From assembly GCF_030272615.1 (NCBI RefSeq), contig NC_081410.1:223069415-223133414 (forward strand): a stretch of DNA of 64,000 bases, written 5' to 3'. Position numbers and translations under genes: made by a program. Positions 1 to 11,099 of this stretch are shown piece after piece (within the stretch, counting starts at the first letter, position 1; every line of letters starts with the position of its first letter). This stretch comes from Cryptomeria japonica. Taxonomy: Eukaryota > Streptophyta > Pinopsida > Cupressales > Cupressaceae. The notes under the pieces were generated by a model. That model made no database searches. It was not told the DNA's origin and saw nothing but the letters and a program-made list of their open reading frames with translations.

Positions 1-165
1 GAACTTTGGCTCACCATAGTGGCGACCGCAACCATCCACTATGGTTTAATCATAGTGGCAGCCGCAATCGTCCACTGCGGCTAACTCGCAGTGGCGGCCA
101 AGCCGACCACTGCGGCTTAACCCGCAGTGGTGGCCACACTGCACAGAGGCATCCCATGAGGAGGC
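1..165. repeat. Palindromic tandem array, partial copy
   Basis: About four degenerate units of roughly 36 bp. Each holds an inverted repeat of the form CCACTGCGG-TTAA-CCGCAGTGG followed by a GC-rich spacer. It is the same array as at 2468-2665, in the truncated LTR copy. Each unit could fold into a hairpin of about 8-10 bp. Confidence 0.8.
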
Positions 166-284
166 GGGGTTGGGTAGAGCCCTCTACTCCCCCATCTCGA
201 TTTTCGGCTTGGTAAAAATCTCTTTTTTTTAATATTTATTTATTTTTTTCTTTTAATTTTTATTTTATTTTATAAAAATAGGTA

Positions 285-320
285 TATATATATATATATA
301 TGTCATATATATATATATGT

Positions 321-361
<41 letters not shown>

Positions 362-515
362 CATAAACAAAAAAAACAGTTATAGCATATAGTTCAATAA
401 CAAAATGTATTTCTTTTCTTTTTCTTTTTTTATATATAAGCACTCAAGTGTTTTTTTTTATATTTTTAAAAAAATGAAATCAATAGTTTAGATGTAATTT
501 ATTACTTTAGGCCTA

Positions 516-556
<41 letters not shown>
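285..556. repeat. AT and GT microsatellites in LTR
   Basis: Runs of (TA)n at about 285-360 and of (TA)n then (GT)n at 515-556, separated by AT-rich DNA. The counterpart LTR has shorter runs at 2755-2840 and 2998-3030, so repeat slippage explains part of the length difference between copies. Confidence 0.85.
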
Positions 557-1632
557 ATTAAATCTATATTTCAATAGCTTTAACAGGTTGATCTCAAATA
601 AACAAAATAGAAGTAAATTCGTCTTCTATCAAACACATAGTTAACTAATCATTTAAAATAACTAGATCTAGATTTGTTTACTTTCTGCTATGCATGCATT
701 TCAAATTAGAAAAATTATAACAGTAATAGAAATTATTAACAGTTGCAACTATATTTCTCATTTATTCATTAAGCAACAAGAGACATATATTCAAAGGGAT
801 TAAAACTAACTCTTAATAAATATTTACATACATTTTTTTTTGGTTTAAACTAAAGACAGAAAATATCATTTCCTTTCCATTAACAACTACACATCTAACA
901 TTCATTTGCAGAAATGATAAGATTAAATGAATGAAGGCAACTTAAATATTTATCTACTTTTTCCATTTTAACATGCATATCTTTCATTAACTAATAAAAC
1001 AGAAAGTAGATTTCATTCCTACTTTATTTCCAGCAATGAATAAATTTAAGGGAATAACTCAAATGCTTCTTTTATTTTATTTTCTTGAAAGGAAAATTAA
1101 CAAATAATATGTTTATTACATCATGATCCCTTCACTAAAAATAGGGAGATTACAAAGTCAAGCCTCTCATTTCTACCAAATGAGGGCTTACCAAATACAT
1201 TTACTTTATTTTTTTTTTCATCTAAATACAAATTAACAATAATAGGATCAACCATAGCTTTCCATCCAATCTTTTTCGAAGCAAACCTGCAACAAAATCT
1301 TGTAGGTTGTGACCATGGAAGCTCACCTCCCAACCTAGGCTTACAAGAAGCCACCCTTGAGCTAGGAGAACCAAAGCTAAATGGGTTACACTCAAGCATA
1401 AACACATAAGAACATAGAAAACACAACACAACACTCCCAACCCAAGGATGAATAAAGTCACTTAGTGACCATAATTTGTGGGGTGAAGGTGGACCAAATA
1501 CCTAGAGGAGAAATCTACAAGTAGAATAACATATTGCCTTTGCTAGGTTTCCAAGAAGAGTAACCACAAGTTCCAAACTTGTCCCAACAATTCCTTATGT
1601 CCCCCAAGGCATACAAGCCAACAAACTCTCCT

Positions 1633-1680
1633 TAATGGAGAAAGGTTCCTAGTGTTGGAAACCTTGCTCTGATACCAAAA
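1633..1680 (-). promoter_or_regulatory. Leader fragment with tRNA-Met primer-binding site
   Basis: On the minus strand TGGTATCAGAGC (1666-1677) lies just inside the LTR end at 1681. The same 48 bp occurs at the start of the Gyp-1 internal region (18336-18383). Here it joins directly to LTR sequence, so the internal region of this neighbouring element has been deleted. Confidence 0.8.
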
Positions 1681-2467
1681 TGTCATGCCCAAACTTTTGG
1701 GCAAAAATAGAACAACAATTTTTTTTAAAACAACATAAATGCATTAAGTAATCTACATTTAAAATGGAATAAGTAAGTTTTGTCTTAACTAAAGGTTAAA
1801 TTAATTGAGCAAACATGAAAATGCATTTAAATTAAACTAATAAAGTTAACCAGCTCAAATATAATGTTAGACTAATAAATTCATTTTATATTAAGGTCAA
1901 ATTTAATTCTCCTTAGATATTTAAATTTCAACTATTAAATATTTGGCCAACATTGACCTCATAGGTTAAAATTTTACATTATACATTTAATGAATTCCAT
2001 TAATAAAATCTCGAAAAGAATGTTAACCCAAACAACCATATTTAATTAAATATTTAAGCGTGTATACTTACAAACATTCTCCCCAAAAAAAGTCTATATT
2101 AAGAACTAATTTTATCCTAGTCAATAATAGAAGTTATTTATTTCTACATATTGACTATAGACAAATGGGAAGTAATTCTTTTCAAATTCCCTCATTTCAT
2201 TTCATTTTATTTATTATTTTAATGAACCCTAGCTAGGTTTTTTTATTCTATAACTTAACCTTGATTTCATTTCTAACAATTTCCAATTTCTAACCCTAAC
2301 CCGAAATTGGGTTAGGGTTTCTTATCTATCATTATTTTCTTTTCTTTGTTTTTTGTTTGTGTGTGTGTGCAGGTGACGGTCATGGCAGCCGAGCAAAGTA
2401 GAGGACTAAACTATTTTACGAAGGGCCGAGGGGTTCGAGAAAGGCCAAAGGGAAAGGGTACGGGTTG

Positions 2468-2665
2468 GCCCAACTGTGGCTCACCATAGTGGTGGCCGCA
2501 AATATCCACTACGGTTTAACCGCAATGGCGGCCACAATCGTCCACTGCAGCTAACTTGTAGTGGTGGCCGAGCCGTCCACTGTGGCTTAACCCGCAGTGA
2601 TGGCCAAGCCGACCACTGTGGCTTAACTCGCAGTGGCGGACACACCGCATAGAGACATCCCATGA
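2468..2665. repeat. Palindromic tandem array in Gyp-1 LTR
   Basis: At least four consecutive units of 35-36 bp begin CCACTACGG, CCACTGCAG, CCACTGTGG and CCACTGTGG. Each is followed by a short TTAA-containing loop and a complementary arm (for example CCGCAATGG or CGCAGTGG), then a GGCC-containing spacer. A partial unit precedes them. The array sits about 40 bp before a T-rich stretch in both LTR copies. Role unknown; a transcriptional or structural element of the LTR is possible. Confidence 0.8.
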
Positions 2666-2998
2666 GGAGGCGAGGTGGGGTAGAGCCCCCGACTCCCCCA
2701 TCCCGATTTTTGGCCTGGTAAAAATCTCTTTTTTTTCTAAATTTATAAAAATAGGTATATATATTATATATATTAATATATCATGATATATGTAAATATA
2801 TATATTTATATATGTCATGATATATTTATATTTATATTTATATATACATGTATAAATGACATATATAGTTCAATAACAAAATGTATTTCTTTTCTCTTTT
2901 TTTATATATAAGCATTCAAGTCTATTTTTATTTTTTTGAAAAAAGGAAATCAACAATTTAGATGTAAATTTATTACTTTAGGCATAAACTTTATATAA

Positions 2999-3029
<31 letters not shown>

Positions 3030-4245
3030 TTCTATGATTAAATATTTATTTCAGATTAAGAAAATTATGACAGTAATAGAAATTATTAATAGTTGCAACT
3101 ATCTTTCTCATTTATTCATTAAACAACAAGAGACATATATTAAAAGGGATTAAAACTAACTCTTAAGAAATATTTACATAATTTTTTTTTTGTTTAAACT
3201 AAAGATAGAAAATATCATTTCCTTTCCATTAACAACTACACATCTAACATTCATTTGAAGAAATGATAAGATTAAATGAATGAAGGCAACTTAAATATTT
3301 ATCTATTTTTCCCATTTTAACATGGATATCTTTCATTAACTAATAAAACAGAAAGCAGATTTCATTCCTACTTTATTTCCAGCAATGAATAAATATAAGG
3401 GAATAACTCAAATTCTTCTTTTATTTTATTTCCTTGAAATGAAACTAACAAATAATATGTTTATTACATCAGGATCCCTTTCACTAAAAATAGGGAGATT
3501 ACAAAGTCAAGCCTCTCATTTCTACCAAATGAGGGCTTACCAAATACATTTACTCTTTTTTTTTCTGTATCTAAATACAAATTAACAATAACAGGATCAA
3601 CCATAGCTTTCCATCCAATCTTTTTCCAAGCAAACCTACAACAAAATCTTGTAGGTTGTGACCATGGAGGGTCACCTCCCAACCTAGGCTTACAAGAAGC
3701 CACCCCCGAGCTAGGAGAACCAAGGCTAAATGGGTTACACTCAAGCATAAACACATAAGCAAGTAGAAAACACAACACAACAATCCCAACCCAAGGATGA
3801 ACAAAGTCACTTAGTGACTATAATTTGTGGGGTGAAGCTGGACCAAATACCTAGAGGAGAAATATACAAGTAGATTAACATATTGAATTTGCTAGGCTTC
3901 CAAGAAGAGTAACCACAAGTTCCAAACTTGTCCCAACAATTCCTTATGTCCTCCAAGGCATACAAGCCAACAAACTCCCTTTATGACCCCCATTGCATAA
4001 CAAAACACTATGCAGCAAGGGTCCCATAACCCCTTGTAAATCACCCTCTTCCAAAGAGACCCTCTACACTCATAGGCTGTCAAACAACCCTTCACCCCAA
4101 GGCCACTCTACCCTCCCAAGGGTGAGTTCAGCCTTGAAAACTCCTAAAATAAAACTCAAAAATCACAATGAAAAAAGGAAAGAACATATAGGGAAGAACT
4201 TAACATCTTCCTAACACACTAAGATATCAATAATGAAAACAACTA

Positions 4246-4261
4246 TAACAAGCAATCTTTT
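4246..4261. repeat. SINE target-site duplication, left copy
   Basis: The 16-bp string TAACAAGCAATCTTTT recurs exactly at 4591-4606 and brackets the SINE. This length is typical of LINE-mediated target-primed insertion. Confidence 0.9.
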
Positions 4262-4590
4262 TTATATTAAGTATCATATAACAACATTACAATAAAGCTC
4301 ATTTTTTGCTCATTCGAGCATCCACGTTATAAACTTATTACAAATACCAACTCCTTTCAAGCAAACTTATTACAAATACTAGCTCCTTTCGAGCACCAAA
4401 CTAGAAACAACAATTGGAAGACCAAGGGTCACAACTTAGAAATCCACTTTAAACAATGTGACAAATACAGCCAATGGAAGACCAAGAGTCACAACTTAGA
4501 ATTCCATAAAGGTGTCCCTCATGAGAGTTGAACTTGGGTCTCCACATTGAGAACTCAATGCTTTAACCAACTAAGCTCAACCCCCTGGAC
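4262..4590 (-). mobile_element. tRNA-derived SINE (329 bp)
   Basis: On the minus strand the head reads GGGGGTTGAGCTTAGTTGG, with an RNA polymerase III A box at 4567-4579 (TGAGCTTAGTTGG) and a B box at 4525-4535 (AAGTTCAACTC) 31 bp downstream. The spacing and a CATTG/CAATG anticodon-arm-like inverted repeat show tRNA ancestry. The body contains two repeats: one of about 70 bp around 'CCAAGGGTCACAACTTAG' and one of about 36 bp around 'AGCTCCTTTCGAGC'. It is flanked by an exact 16-bp TSD. It moves in trans using LINE enzymes. Family not identified. Confidence 0.85.
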
Positions 4591-4606
4591 TAACAAGCAA
4601 TCTTTT
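4591..4606. repeat. SINE target-site duplication, right copy
   Basis: Exact second copy of the 16-bp TSD, adjoining the tRNA-like head of the SINE. Confidence 0.9.
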
Positions 4607-5942
4607 CAAAAATACAACAACATACAAGAGCTAGAAAAATAACCAACCTTAAATCTGCCAAAAGGATGATGAATCTTGTAGAAGAGCTGCCCAAATCCAC
4701 TATCTTTTCCCCTCAAGACTTAGCCAAAATTCTTCCAAAAACTTACAAAAACTACTCAAGAATCTAAATCTCCCAAAATGGAAAGTGGGTGATCAAACTT
4801 ATCCCTCCCAAACTATTCCCTAAGAAGACACTCCTCACTCTTTCCAATCCTCTTGGGAAGGGTGAAGGATGTTCATAGCTTGGTCTTCCCAATAGCTTAC
4901 AAACTCTCTAGCCAAGACACCTCAAAAAGGTAAAAAGGAATGGGGAAGATCAACGTCACTCATGAGGAGGGTTGTCTAACCTAGGCAGGATCCTCAAAAG
5001 TTGAAATTCGGCCAACTTGGAATACTCAACTTTTGGGGTGACTAAACAGTCCCTAGGGAGTAGACACATGGCTAAATTTGGCCTTCATCCATAGGTACAT
5101 CATATGGCCCACTAAAAATGCCCCTAACTTGACCCTAGGAGTTAGTTTAACCCTCTAGAAACTCACCCAAAGTTTACCTATGGGTCAACCCTGAGTTGAC
5201 CTTTCTAATTGCCCCCTATCCAAGACTTTCTTGGGACCATACTAGGATAATTGAAAAATGCATTGGTAAAACCAATTCCTTCCAAGGGACATGTCATTGC
5301 CAACTCACTTTTCAACATGTGTCAAGTGACACCACAAAAAGAATTACACATCACTAGAATACACATGGCAATGTCCCTTTTTGGAATTGATAAATTAAAT
5401 AATTTTTAAATTAAACACACATCCAAGCATAAACATTTGCAAATTAAAGCATTTACAAATGAGGTGTTGTCTCTCCAAATAGACAACCTTTGGCTTCACA
5501 AATGCACATAGGTCTAGGCTTGATTCTCTAAATAGTTTTCATGGTCACATGGAATAATTTTCCCACACATCTCACTTTGCACATTAGTAATTCCAAAAAT
5601 TGCATATAATATTATCATACGAAAAGAATACAATTCAGACATTGCATACAATTTCAATTATAATAATCAAGTTTCCAATTATCTAATAAAATCCACATTA
5701 AATAATATACTAAATGGCATCATGATAATCATCATGGAATTAAATCATTTATAGAGCATGCATCCATAATTTTCTAGCATCAAAACAAAGTAGTGCAAAT
5801 CTAAGTAAATGACATAATCATATGAATGTTATCTAAACACTGGATCATATAAAGTCTATGTCCATAATGCATTAAAATATAGTATCAATAGTAGGTCTAA
5901 CATGAATATAACTGAAATGCTATAATGACTTAGGGTAGGGTC

Positions 5943-7363
5943 TCACACCCTCTCCCTATAGGCATGAACTTCCTCCTGGAGTTCATCAAAAAGATTGGGG
6001 TACTAAGATCTCATATGCGCTGCATCCTCCCATGATGTCGTAACCTCGTCATAACAATCCCACTAGACCCTAACTTGGTCTAGCTCTTGACCTTGAAGAG
6101 ACAGCGTCTGACGAGCCAAAATGTGGATGGGCTCCAAAGCTAGCTGCTCGTCCGACTCCACCTGCAAGGTATCCCAATCCAAACTATGAGACTCATCATA
6201 AATGTACTTCCTCAAAACTGATACATGAAACACATCATGGATGCGTGACAAGGTAGGTGGCAAAGGTAGATGATATGTAATTGGTCCTATCCTCTCAAAG
6301 ATCTCAAATGGTCTGACAAAGCGAGGTGCAAGCTTAGAACCCTTTCCATAATGGATTGGACTCTTATGCGATCACACTCTCAAGAAAACTTTGTCCCCAA
6401 GTATGAAGCTACAATCTATCCTCTTCACATCTGCATACTTCTTTTGCCTATCATGTGCCTCTCTAAGGCGCTGTCTAATCAAAATCACCTACCAATCCAT
6501 AGCACGAACCATCTCAAGACCTATGGCTACTCTATCCTCAATGTGGTCCCAAATCAAAGGTGTCCTACAAGGTTTGTCGTACAAAGCCTGAAAAGGTGGC
6601 ATCCCCAAAGAAGTGTGATGCCCATTATTATAGGTAAACTCTACCAAAGGAAGGTACTCTTCCCATTTGGTCTGATGATCCATGACATACATGCAAAGCA
6701 TGTCTTCTAACACCTAGTTTACCCTCTCTATCTGTCCATTTGTTTCTGGATGATAGGTTGTACTGAAGTTGAGTCTAGTACCCATTGTTGCCTATAACGC
6801 CTTCCAAAAGGAAGAAGTGAAGAGGGAGTCTCTGTCTGAGATAATCTTGTGTGGAACGCCATGAAGTCTGACAATATCCCACAAGAATACTTATGCCACT
6901 ACTGGTGCTGTGAAGGTAGTCCGAACTGGTGAGAAGTGGGCCACCTTGGTCAACATGTCAACTGTCACCATGATGGCATCATGACAACGTGCTGAAATAG
7001 GAAGACCAATGACAAAGTCCATCGATATAGTATCCCACTTCTACTCTGGTATCGCATGAGATGGAGCAACCCACTTGGATGGTGGTTCTCTACCTTGAAT
7101 CTCTGGCACTCAAGGCATCAAGCTACTAGTATAGTAATGAATTTCCGCATACTTGGCCAATGATATAACTACCTCAATTCTGCATGCATCTTCTTAACTT
7201 TGGGATGCGCTGCATAAGGAGCTCTATGAGCCTCCAACACAATGAAATCATGCAATCCTCTAGAAGAAGGTACATAGATGCGCCCTTTATGGCATAGTAG
7301 TCCATTAGACTCTAATGAATAGTCTGCATATCTCCCTTCCAGGATCTCCTGAGATCGCACTAC
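5943..7363 (-). pseudogene. Gyp-1 integrase with chromodomain-like tail, decayed
   Basis: This part would insert cDNA into chromosomes. In order: an HHCC zinc-binding region near 7170-7260 (HRAPYAAHPKVKKMHAELR); the catalytic core with 'DFVIGLP' near 7020, 'IISDRDSLF' near 6840 and 'TYHPETNGQIER' near 6745, keeping the D, D, E residues; then the GPY-like stretch 'LPLVEFTYNN'. The C-terminal part is 'LSRIHDVFHVSVLRKY' followed by a chromodomain-like tail ('TTSWED', 'YPNLFDEL'). Frameshifts and stops, including TAG at about 6048-6050, break it. The tail is the diagnostic feature of chromoviruses, which use it to target chromatin. Confidence 0.85.
5948..5958 (-). promoter_or_regulatory. Polypurine tract of Gyp-1
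   Basis: Minus strand AGGGAGAGGG lies directly upstream of the LTR start TGTGAGACCC. It primes plus-strand DNA synthesis in reverse transcription. The pol reading frame runs through it and ends at a TGA at 5943-5945, just inside the LTR. Confidence 0.75.
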
Positions 7364-9228
7364 CTAACATACTTCTAAATACCACTCATCCTCTGGCAGC
7401 TGTTGCAATATACGACCTCTCAAATCTATGTCCATAGACATGGAGCATATCTCATGACGCCTCCTACTCAAGGCATCTACAACTAAGTTCTCTTTCCTCT
7501 TGATGTAGTGAACATCAAAATCATACTCACATAAGAACTCCATCCATTGTCTCTGACGAGCATTAAGATTTGGCTGAGTGAATATGTACCTATAAGCTTT
7601 GATGATCTGAATGAAGCTCAAAATGATGACCCAAAAGAAAATGTCTCCACCTCACAAGCGCGTACACCACTGCTGTAAGCTCAAGGTCATGAGTAGGGTA
7701 GTTAAGCTCATGAGTCTTAAGTTTCCTAGACTCATATGCTATAACTCGAGCCTCTTGCATAAGGACTTCTCCTAACCCATCCAAGGAAGCATTTGTGCGT
7801 ACCATGAAATCAACCAAGGGGTCTGGCATAACAAGAATAGGTACACTAGTGAGTGCCCTTTTGAGATCCTGAAAGGCCCTCTCACACCTTTCTGTCCACT
7901 CGAATTTCTTTCCCTTTCGCTGAAGGGATGTAATAGGATGTGCAACCCTAGATAACCCCTCAATGAAGCATATGTAGTACCTTGCTAGACCCATGAAACT
8001 CCTGACTTCTATCACACTAGTTGGAATTGGCCAATCCATAATAGCTCTGATCTTCGATGGGTCAAATGAGATCCCATCACCAAATATAACATGCCCTATA
8101 TGTCTGACCTCTTATCTAAAGAATGCACACTTCTATAGGTTTCCATACAATTGATTATCTCTCAAACACTGCAATATCTATCTCAAGTGCTCCTCATGCT
8201 CCTTCTCATTCTGAGAATATATCAATATGTCATTGAGGAACACAATCACAATCAATCAAGGAATGTGTGGAATACCTCATTCACGAGACTCATGAATGCA
8301 ATAGGATCATTCGTAAGACCGAATGGGACCACGGTGAACTCATAGTGGCCATACCTAGTACGAAAAGTGATCTTATGGATATCACTCTCTACAATCCTCA
8401 ACTTATGGTACCCTGACTTCAGATCTATCTTAGAAAATACTTTGGCACCCTAAAGCTGATCAAATAAGTCATCGATCTTGGGCAAGGGATATCGGTTCTT
8501 GATGGTCACTTTGTTCAACTACTTGTAATCCATACATAACCGAAGGGATCCATTCTTGTTCTTCATGAAGATGACTAGTGCACCCCAAGGGGAGACGCTC
8601 TAGGATGAATGTAACCCTTCTCTAAGAGTTCCTCAAGCTGCATCTTGAGCTCATTAATCTCATTTATGGTCATCCTATATGGTTCTCTTGAAACCGGTTC
8701 AACTCTTGGTACAAGATCTATGTGAAAATCAATCTCTCTGCTAGGTGGCATACCAGGTAGCTTGGAAGGAAACACATCTGCAAATTCCTCAAGGATGGGA
8801 TGATCATCTAGGGAAGGCTCCTTCTCATTCTCTTCCTCTCTATCACTAATGGTGATGGAAAACAACTAACATCCCTTTCGCATGTTCCACTTGAGTTGCA
8901 TAGAGGAAATCATACGAAGTGATACGGGCCTCTGAATCCTGATAGTCCACACACTCGATCTTTTTCTGGCGATAATCCAACTTGGCTCTATGGGTGATTA
9001 GCCAATCCATGCCAAGAATAATGCCATAAGATTGTAGAGGTCTGACTCGAAGGTCTACTAAGGTGGTTGTACTCCCAATCTGAAGGTGACAACCCCTAAC
9101 CACTGACTCAACAAACACTCTAGCTCCTAAAGCCAACTCCACTTCCCAACTAACAACTTTCCTAGATGCCACTAGCCCGCAACACTCCACAACCAATGGA
9201 GATATAAAATAATTAGTAGCTCTTGAAT
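7364..9228 (-). pseudogene. Gyp-1 protease, reverse transcriptase, RNase H, decayed
   Basis: The protease begins at the TRG-1 insertion: the motif reads F-D-S-R-A-T where the family has D-S-G, so the active site is mutated, and 'GIILGMDWL' follows near 9010. The reverse transcriptase begins 'HPILEEFADVFPSKLPGMPP' after a frameshift near 8850. Its catalytic F/Y-x-D-D reads F-L-N-D (about 8229-8240), a D-to-N change that should abolish polymerase activity. RNase H follows (8039-7590 'RSFMGLARYY', 'YAVDALSRR'-type tail at 7621-7364). At least two frameshifts are evident. Young relatives elsewhere would be needed to supply active enzyme. Confidence 0.88.
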
Positions 9229-9233
9229 CAAAC
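9229..9233. repeat. TSD of TRG-1, left (CAAAC)
   Basis: CAAAC directly precedes the TGTAAAGC LTR start and recurs at 16781-16785 after the GCTACA LTR end. Joining the two flanks restores the Gyp-1 protease reading frame. Confidence 0.93.
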
Positions 9234-10358
9234 TGTAAAGCGGAAAAAATCGAACCCCAGTCATTCTCCCCTCCCCAACTCCGAGGAGAGAGAAGGGAGA
9301 GTCACTAGGGTTGATGGTTTTCACTTAGGGGAGACTTTACATTCAAAAGAGGGGTTGAAACCCACAAGATCCAATCCCACGCAATGCAAGATTGGATTCT
9401 ATATGAGTTTCAAGGGTTAAGATATCAAGCATACCCTCTTTTGTAAAGAAATGTAGATAGAAAGATTGAACTAGGAATGCATGTAAAGTGAGAAATATTT
9501 GCTTATAAACAGAGATAGGGATATGATATGAAGCTGCGGACCTACAATTAGTAGTAAAATGTAGAGACAGTGCTATTCTGCGAATTTGAGCAAAATTTGA
9601 CGGGACGATGGCGCCCGACGTGCACACGGTCCTCCGAAAAATCCGCGAAACGAAGGTGGATCTGTTCGTCTCTGCACAAGGATTCTAGATCTTCAATTAC
9701 AGCCGCATACCTGCAACCTTGTTGTAAGAATGTTTGTATTCTTACATGCGAAGGTGTAATGTATGTTGTATGTAATGTGTTGTATGTGATCTCCTCTTCA
9801 ATGGTTGAATCCTTGTCTTGAATGCAACACTTAGCCTTGAATGGAGACTTAGAATGTTCAATTGCTTGAAGGAATGCTTGAATGCTTGAATGTTTGAATG
9901 TTGAATATTGCTTTCGCGCCTTTGCACATATATGTCCTCCTCCCTTTTTTTGAGAGAGGAAATGTAGTTTATATACTTGTCAATTAGGGTTGATAGACTG
10001 ATTTTTCCGACCTTAGGCCGACCAGGAAACATTATTTTCCAAATTGCAAACATAAAGACCCGAAGCCCCATAGGAGACCGGGCCCAAAATAGGGCCAGGG
10101 ACCAGGGCACTGGGCGCCATGGTCCTGGGGGACCAGGGCGCTTGGCGCCCTAGTCCTGAAGGACCAGGGTGCTGGGCGCCATGGTCCCACCTCCAGGGAC
10201 AGCAGGGTGCAAGGAGGATTAGGCCAGGGTGCTGAGAAATGCAGTTTTTGATGTCATGAACAAGTTTCGGGGTCTCCATTCAGGTTCTGTGTTGCATCGC
10301 CATCGTGAAGACCCAAATGCGGTCGAAATTGCAAGTGTCGCAATTTTAGGATGCTACA
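9234..10358 (-). repeat. TRG-1 3' LTR (1125 bp)
   Basis: Begins TGTAAAGC and ends GGATGCTACA on the plus strand. A TATA-like TATATAAA lies on the minus strand at 9968-9975. It contains three 31-bp repeat units (10101-10191) and one copy of the GTGCACACGGTCC motif near 9620. Confidence 0.9.
10101..10191. repeat. 31-bp tandem repeat, three units
   Basis: Units start with ACCAGGG at 10101, 10132 and 10163, each with a TTGGCGCC or TGGGCGCC core. The 5' LTR has one unit only (16585-16613). The two-unit difference (62 bp) equals the whole length difference between the LTRs. Confidence 0.9.
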
Positions 10359-10373
10359 TTTAGCCCCCACTTT
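10359..10373 (-). promoter_or_regulatory. Polypurine tract of TRG-1
   Basis: Minus strand AAAGTGGGGGCTAAA is immediately upstream of the 3' LTR, in the expected place for plus-strand priming. Confidence 0.8.
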
Positions 10374-11099
10374 AGCGGGAGTATAAGCGTACGCTCATAC
10401 TTTCGGTAAAGTACAAGGAAACAACATTGGAAAACTTTCACCACGTCAAGGAGGCAAGATACACCAAGCCCCCAGTGGACTAAGGATCTTACGACTTCGA
10501 TTGACAAAGTAAAAGGGAAGATCACGAGGGAGAACCATGACTGTCAGTAGTAAGGTTCCCTCACTATGAGTCATGCAAGAAATATATCAAAAATTTTCAA
10601 GGCAAAGCTAAATTTGTCAAGAAATTTTCAAGTATCTTGAAAAGATATGAACGGGATGTATGCCCCCCTACGTTAAAGCGATCGCACACGCCTCACCGGG
10701 GGTGATTGCTTTAAGGTAGTGATACATATAAGAAATGAGAAAGGAGCACGTTATCGCAAGGATTTAGCCCCCAAGTGTGAGATAAGCCCAAGGATAATAG
10801 ACACAAAACACAAAGCACGAGGTGACTTCGCATTCCTCGGGGTCAGTATGCTGTATGATAATTCATGTATATCATATGTATGTATGCATAATTGTTCTTC
10901 ATTCCCCAATCAAGGAAGGTCACCTAGAAGAAGGGAACACATGTGTCTTTTGAGTCAACATGAGAGAGACCAAAAAAGATCTCAATGCTTTGCATCGTCC
11001 TCAAGTAGACAACACTAAGGACAACAAAATAGAAGAATGAGAATAACACATAGAAGAAGTAACGAAAGAGAGGAGGAGAGAATCTGCTATGCTAATGAA
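10374..11099. other. TRG-1 3' non-coding region
   Basis: About 725 bp between the ORF stop and the polypurine tract. I see no convincing ORF, hairpin or recognisable pol remnant. The short plus-strand ORF at 10719-11018 lacks any domain and lies antisense to the element. Confidence 0.6.

Larger units (their letters stand above)
1..1632 (-). repeat. Truncated second copy of the Gyp-1 LTR
   Basis: This stretch aligns by eye to LTR positions about 2468-3968, including the palindrome array, AT and GT microsatellites and the block at 1121-1460 matching 3464-3810. It joins abruptly at about 1632 to a 48-bp leader and primer-binding site, then to the full LTR at 1681. The simplest reading is the leftover 3' LTR of an internally deleted neighbour that shares the 1681-5947 LTR with Gyp-1. 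Its left part lies outside the window. Small ORFs here are conserved only because the LTR is duplicated. Confidence 0.7.
1681..5947 (-). repeat. Gyp-1 3' LTR, about 4.3 kb
   Basis: The plus-strand sequence starts TGTCATGCC and ends GGGTCTCACA, so the LTR reads TGTGAGACCC to GGCATGACA in element orientation. The inner end (5947) abuts a purine-rich tract. The outer end matches the 5' LTR start at 18384 for about 430 bp, until the 5' LTR truncates. It carries a SINE with its TSD (345 bp), so the original length was about 3.9 kb. It also holds a palindrome array (2468-2665) and microsatellites. No coding region is convincing; the minus ORF at 3464-3778 has no recognisable domain. Confidence 0.75.

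Noticed and set aside
1121-1460. Minus ORFs of about 100 codons, repeated at 3464-3810
   Set aside because: The similarity reflects duplication of the LTR. No recognisable domain, and overlapping frames are equally conserved.
2468-2665. Regular palindromic repeats as a CRISPR-like array
   Set aside because: Unit length varies, the spacers are similar to each other, the context is a plant LTR, and there are no cas genes.
4513-4586. tRNA-like sequence with A and B boxes
   Set aside because: Part of a SINE with a 16-bp TSD; the acceptor stem does not close properly and the sequence continues into a repeat body, so it is not a tRNA gene.
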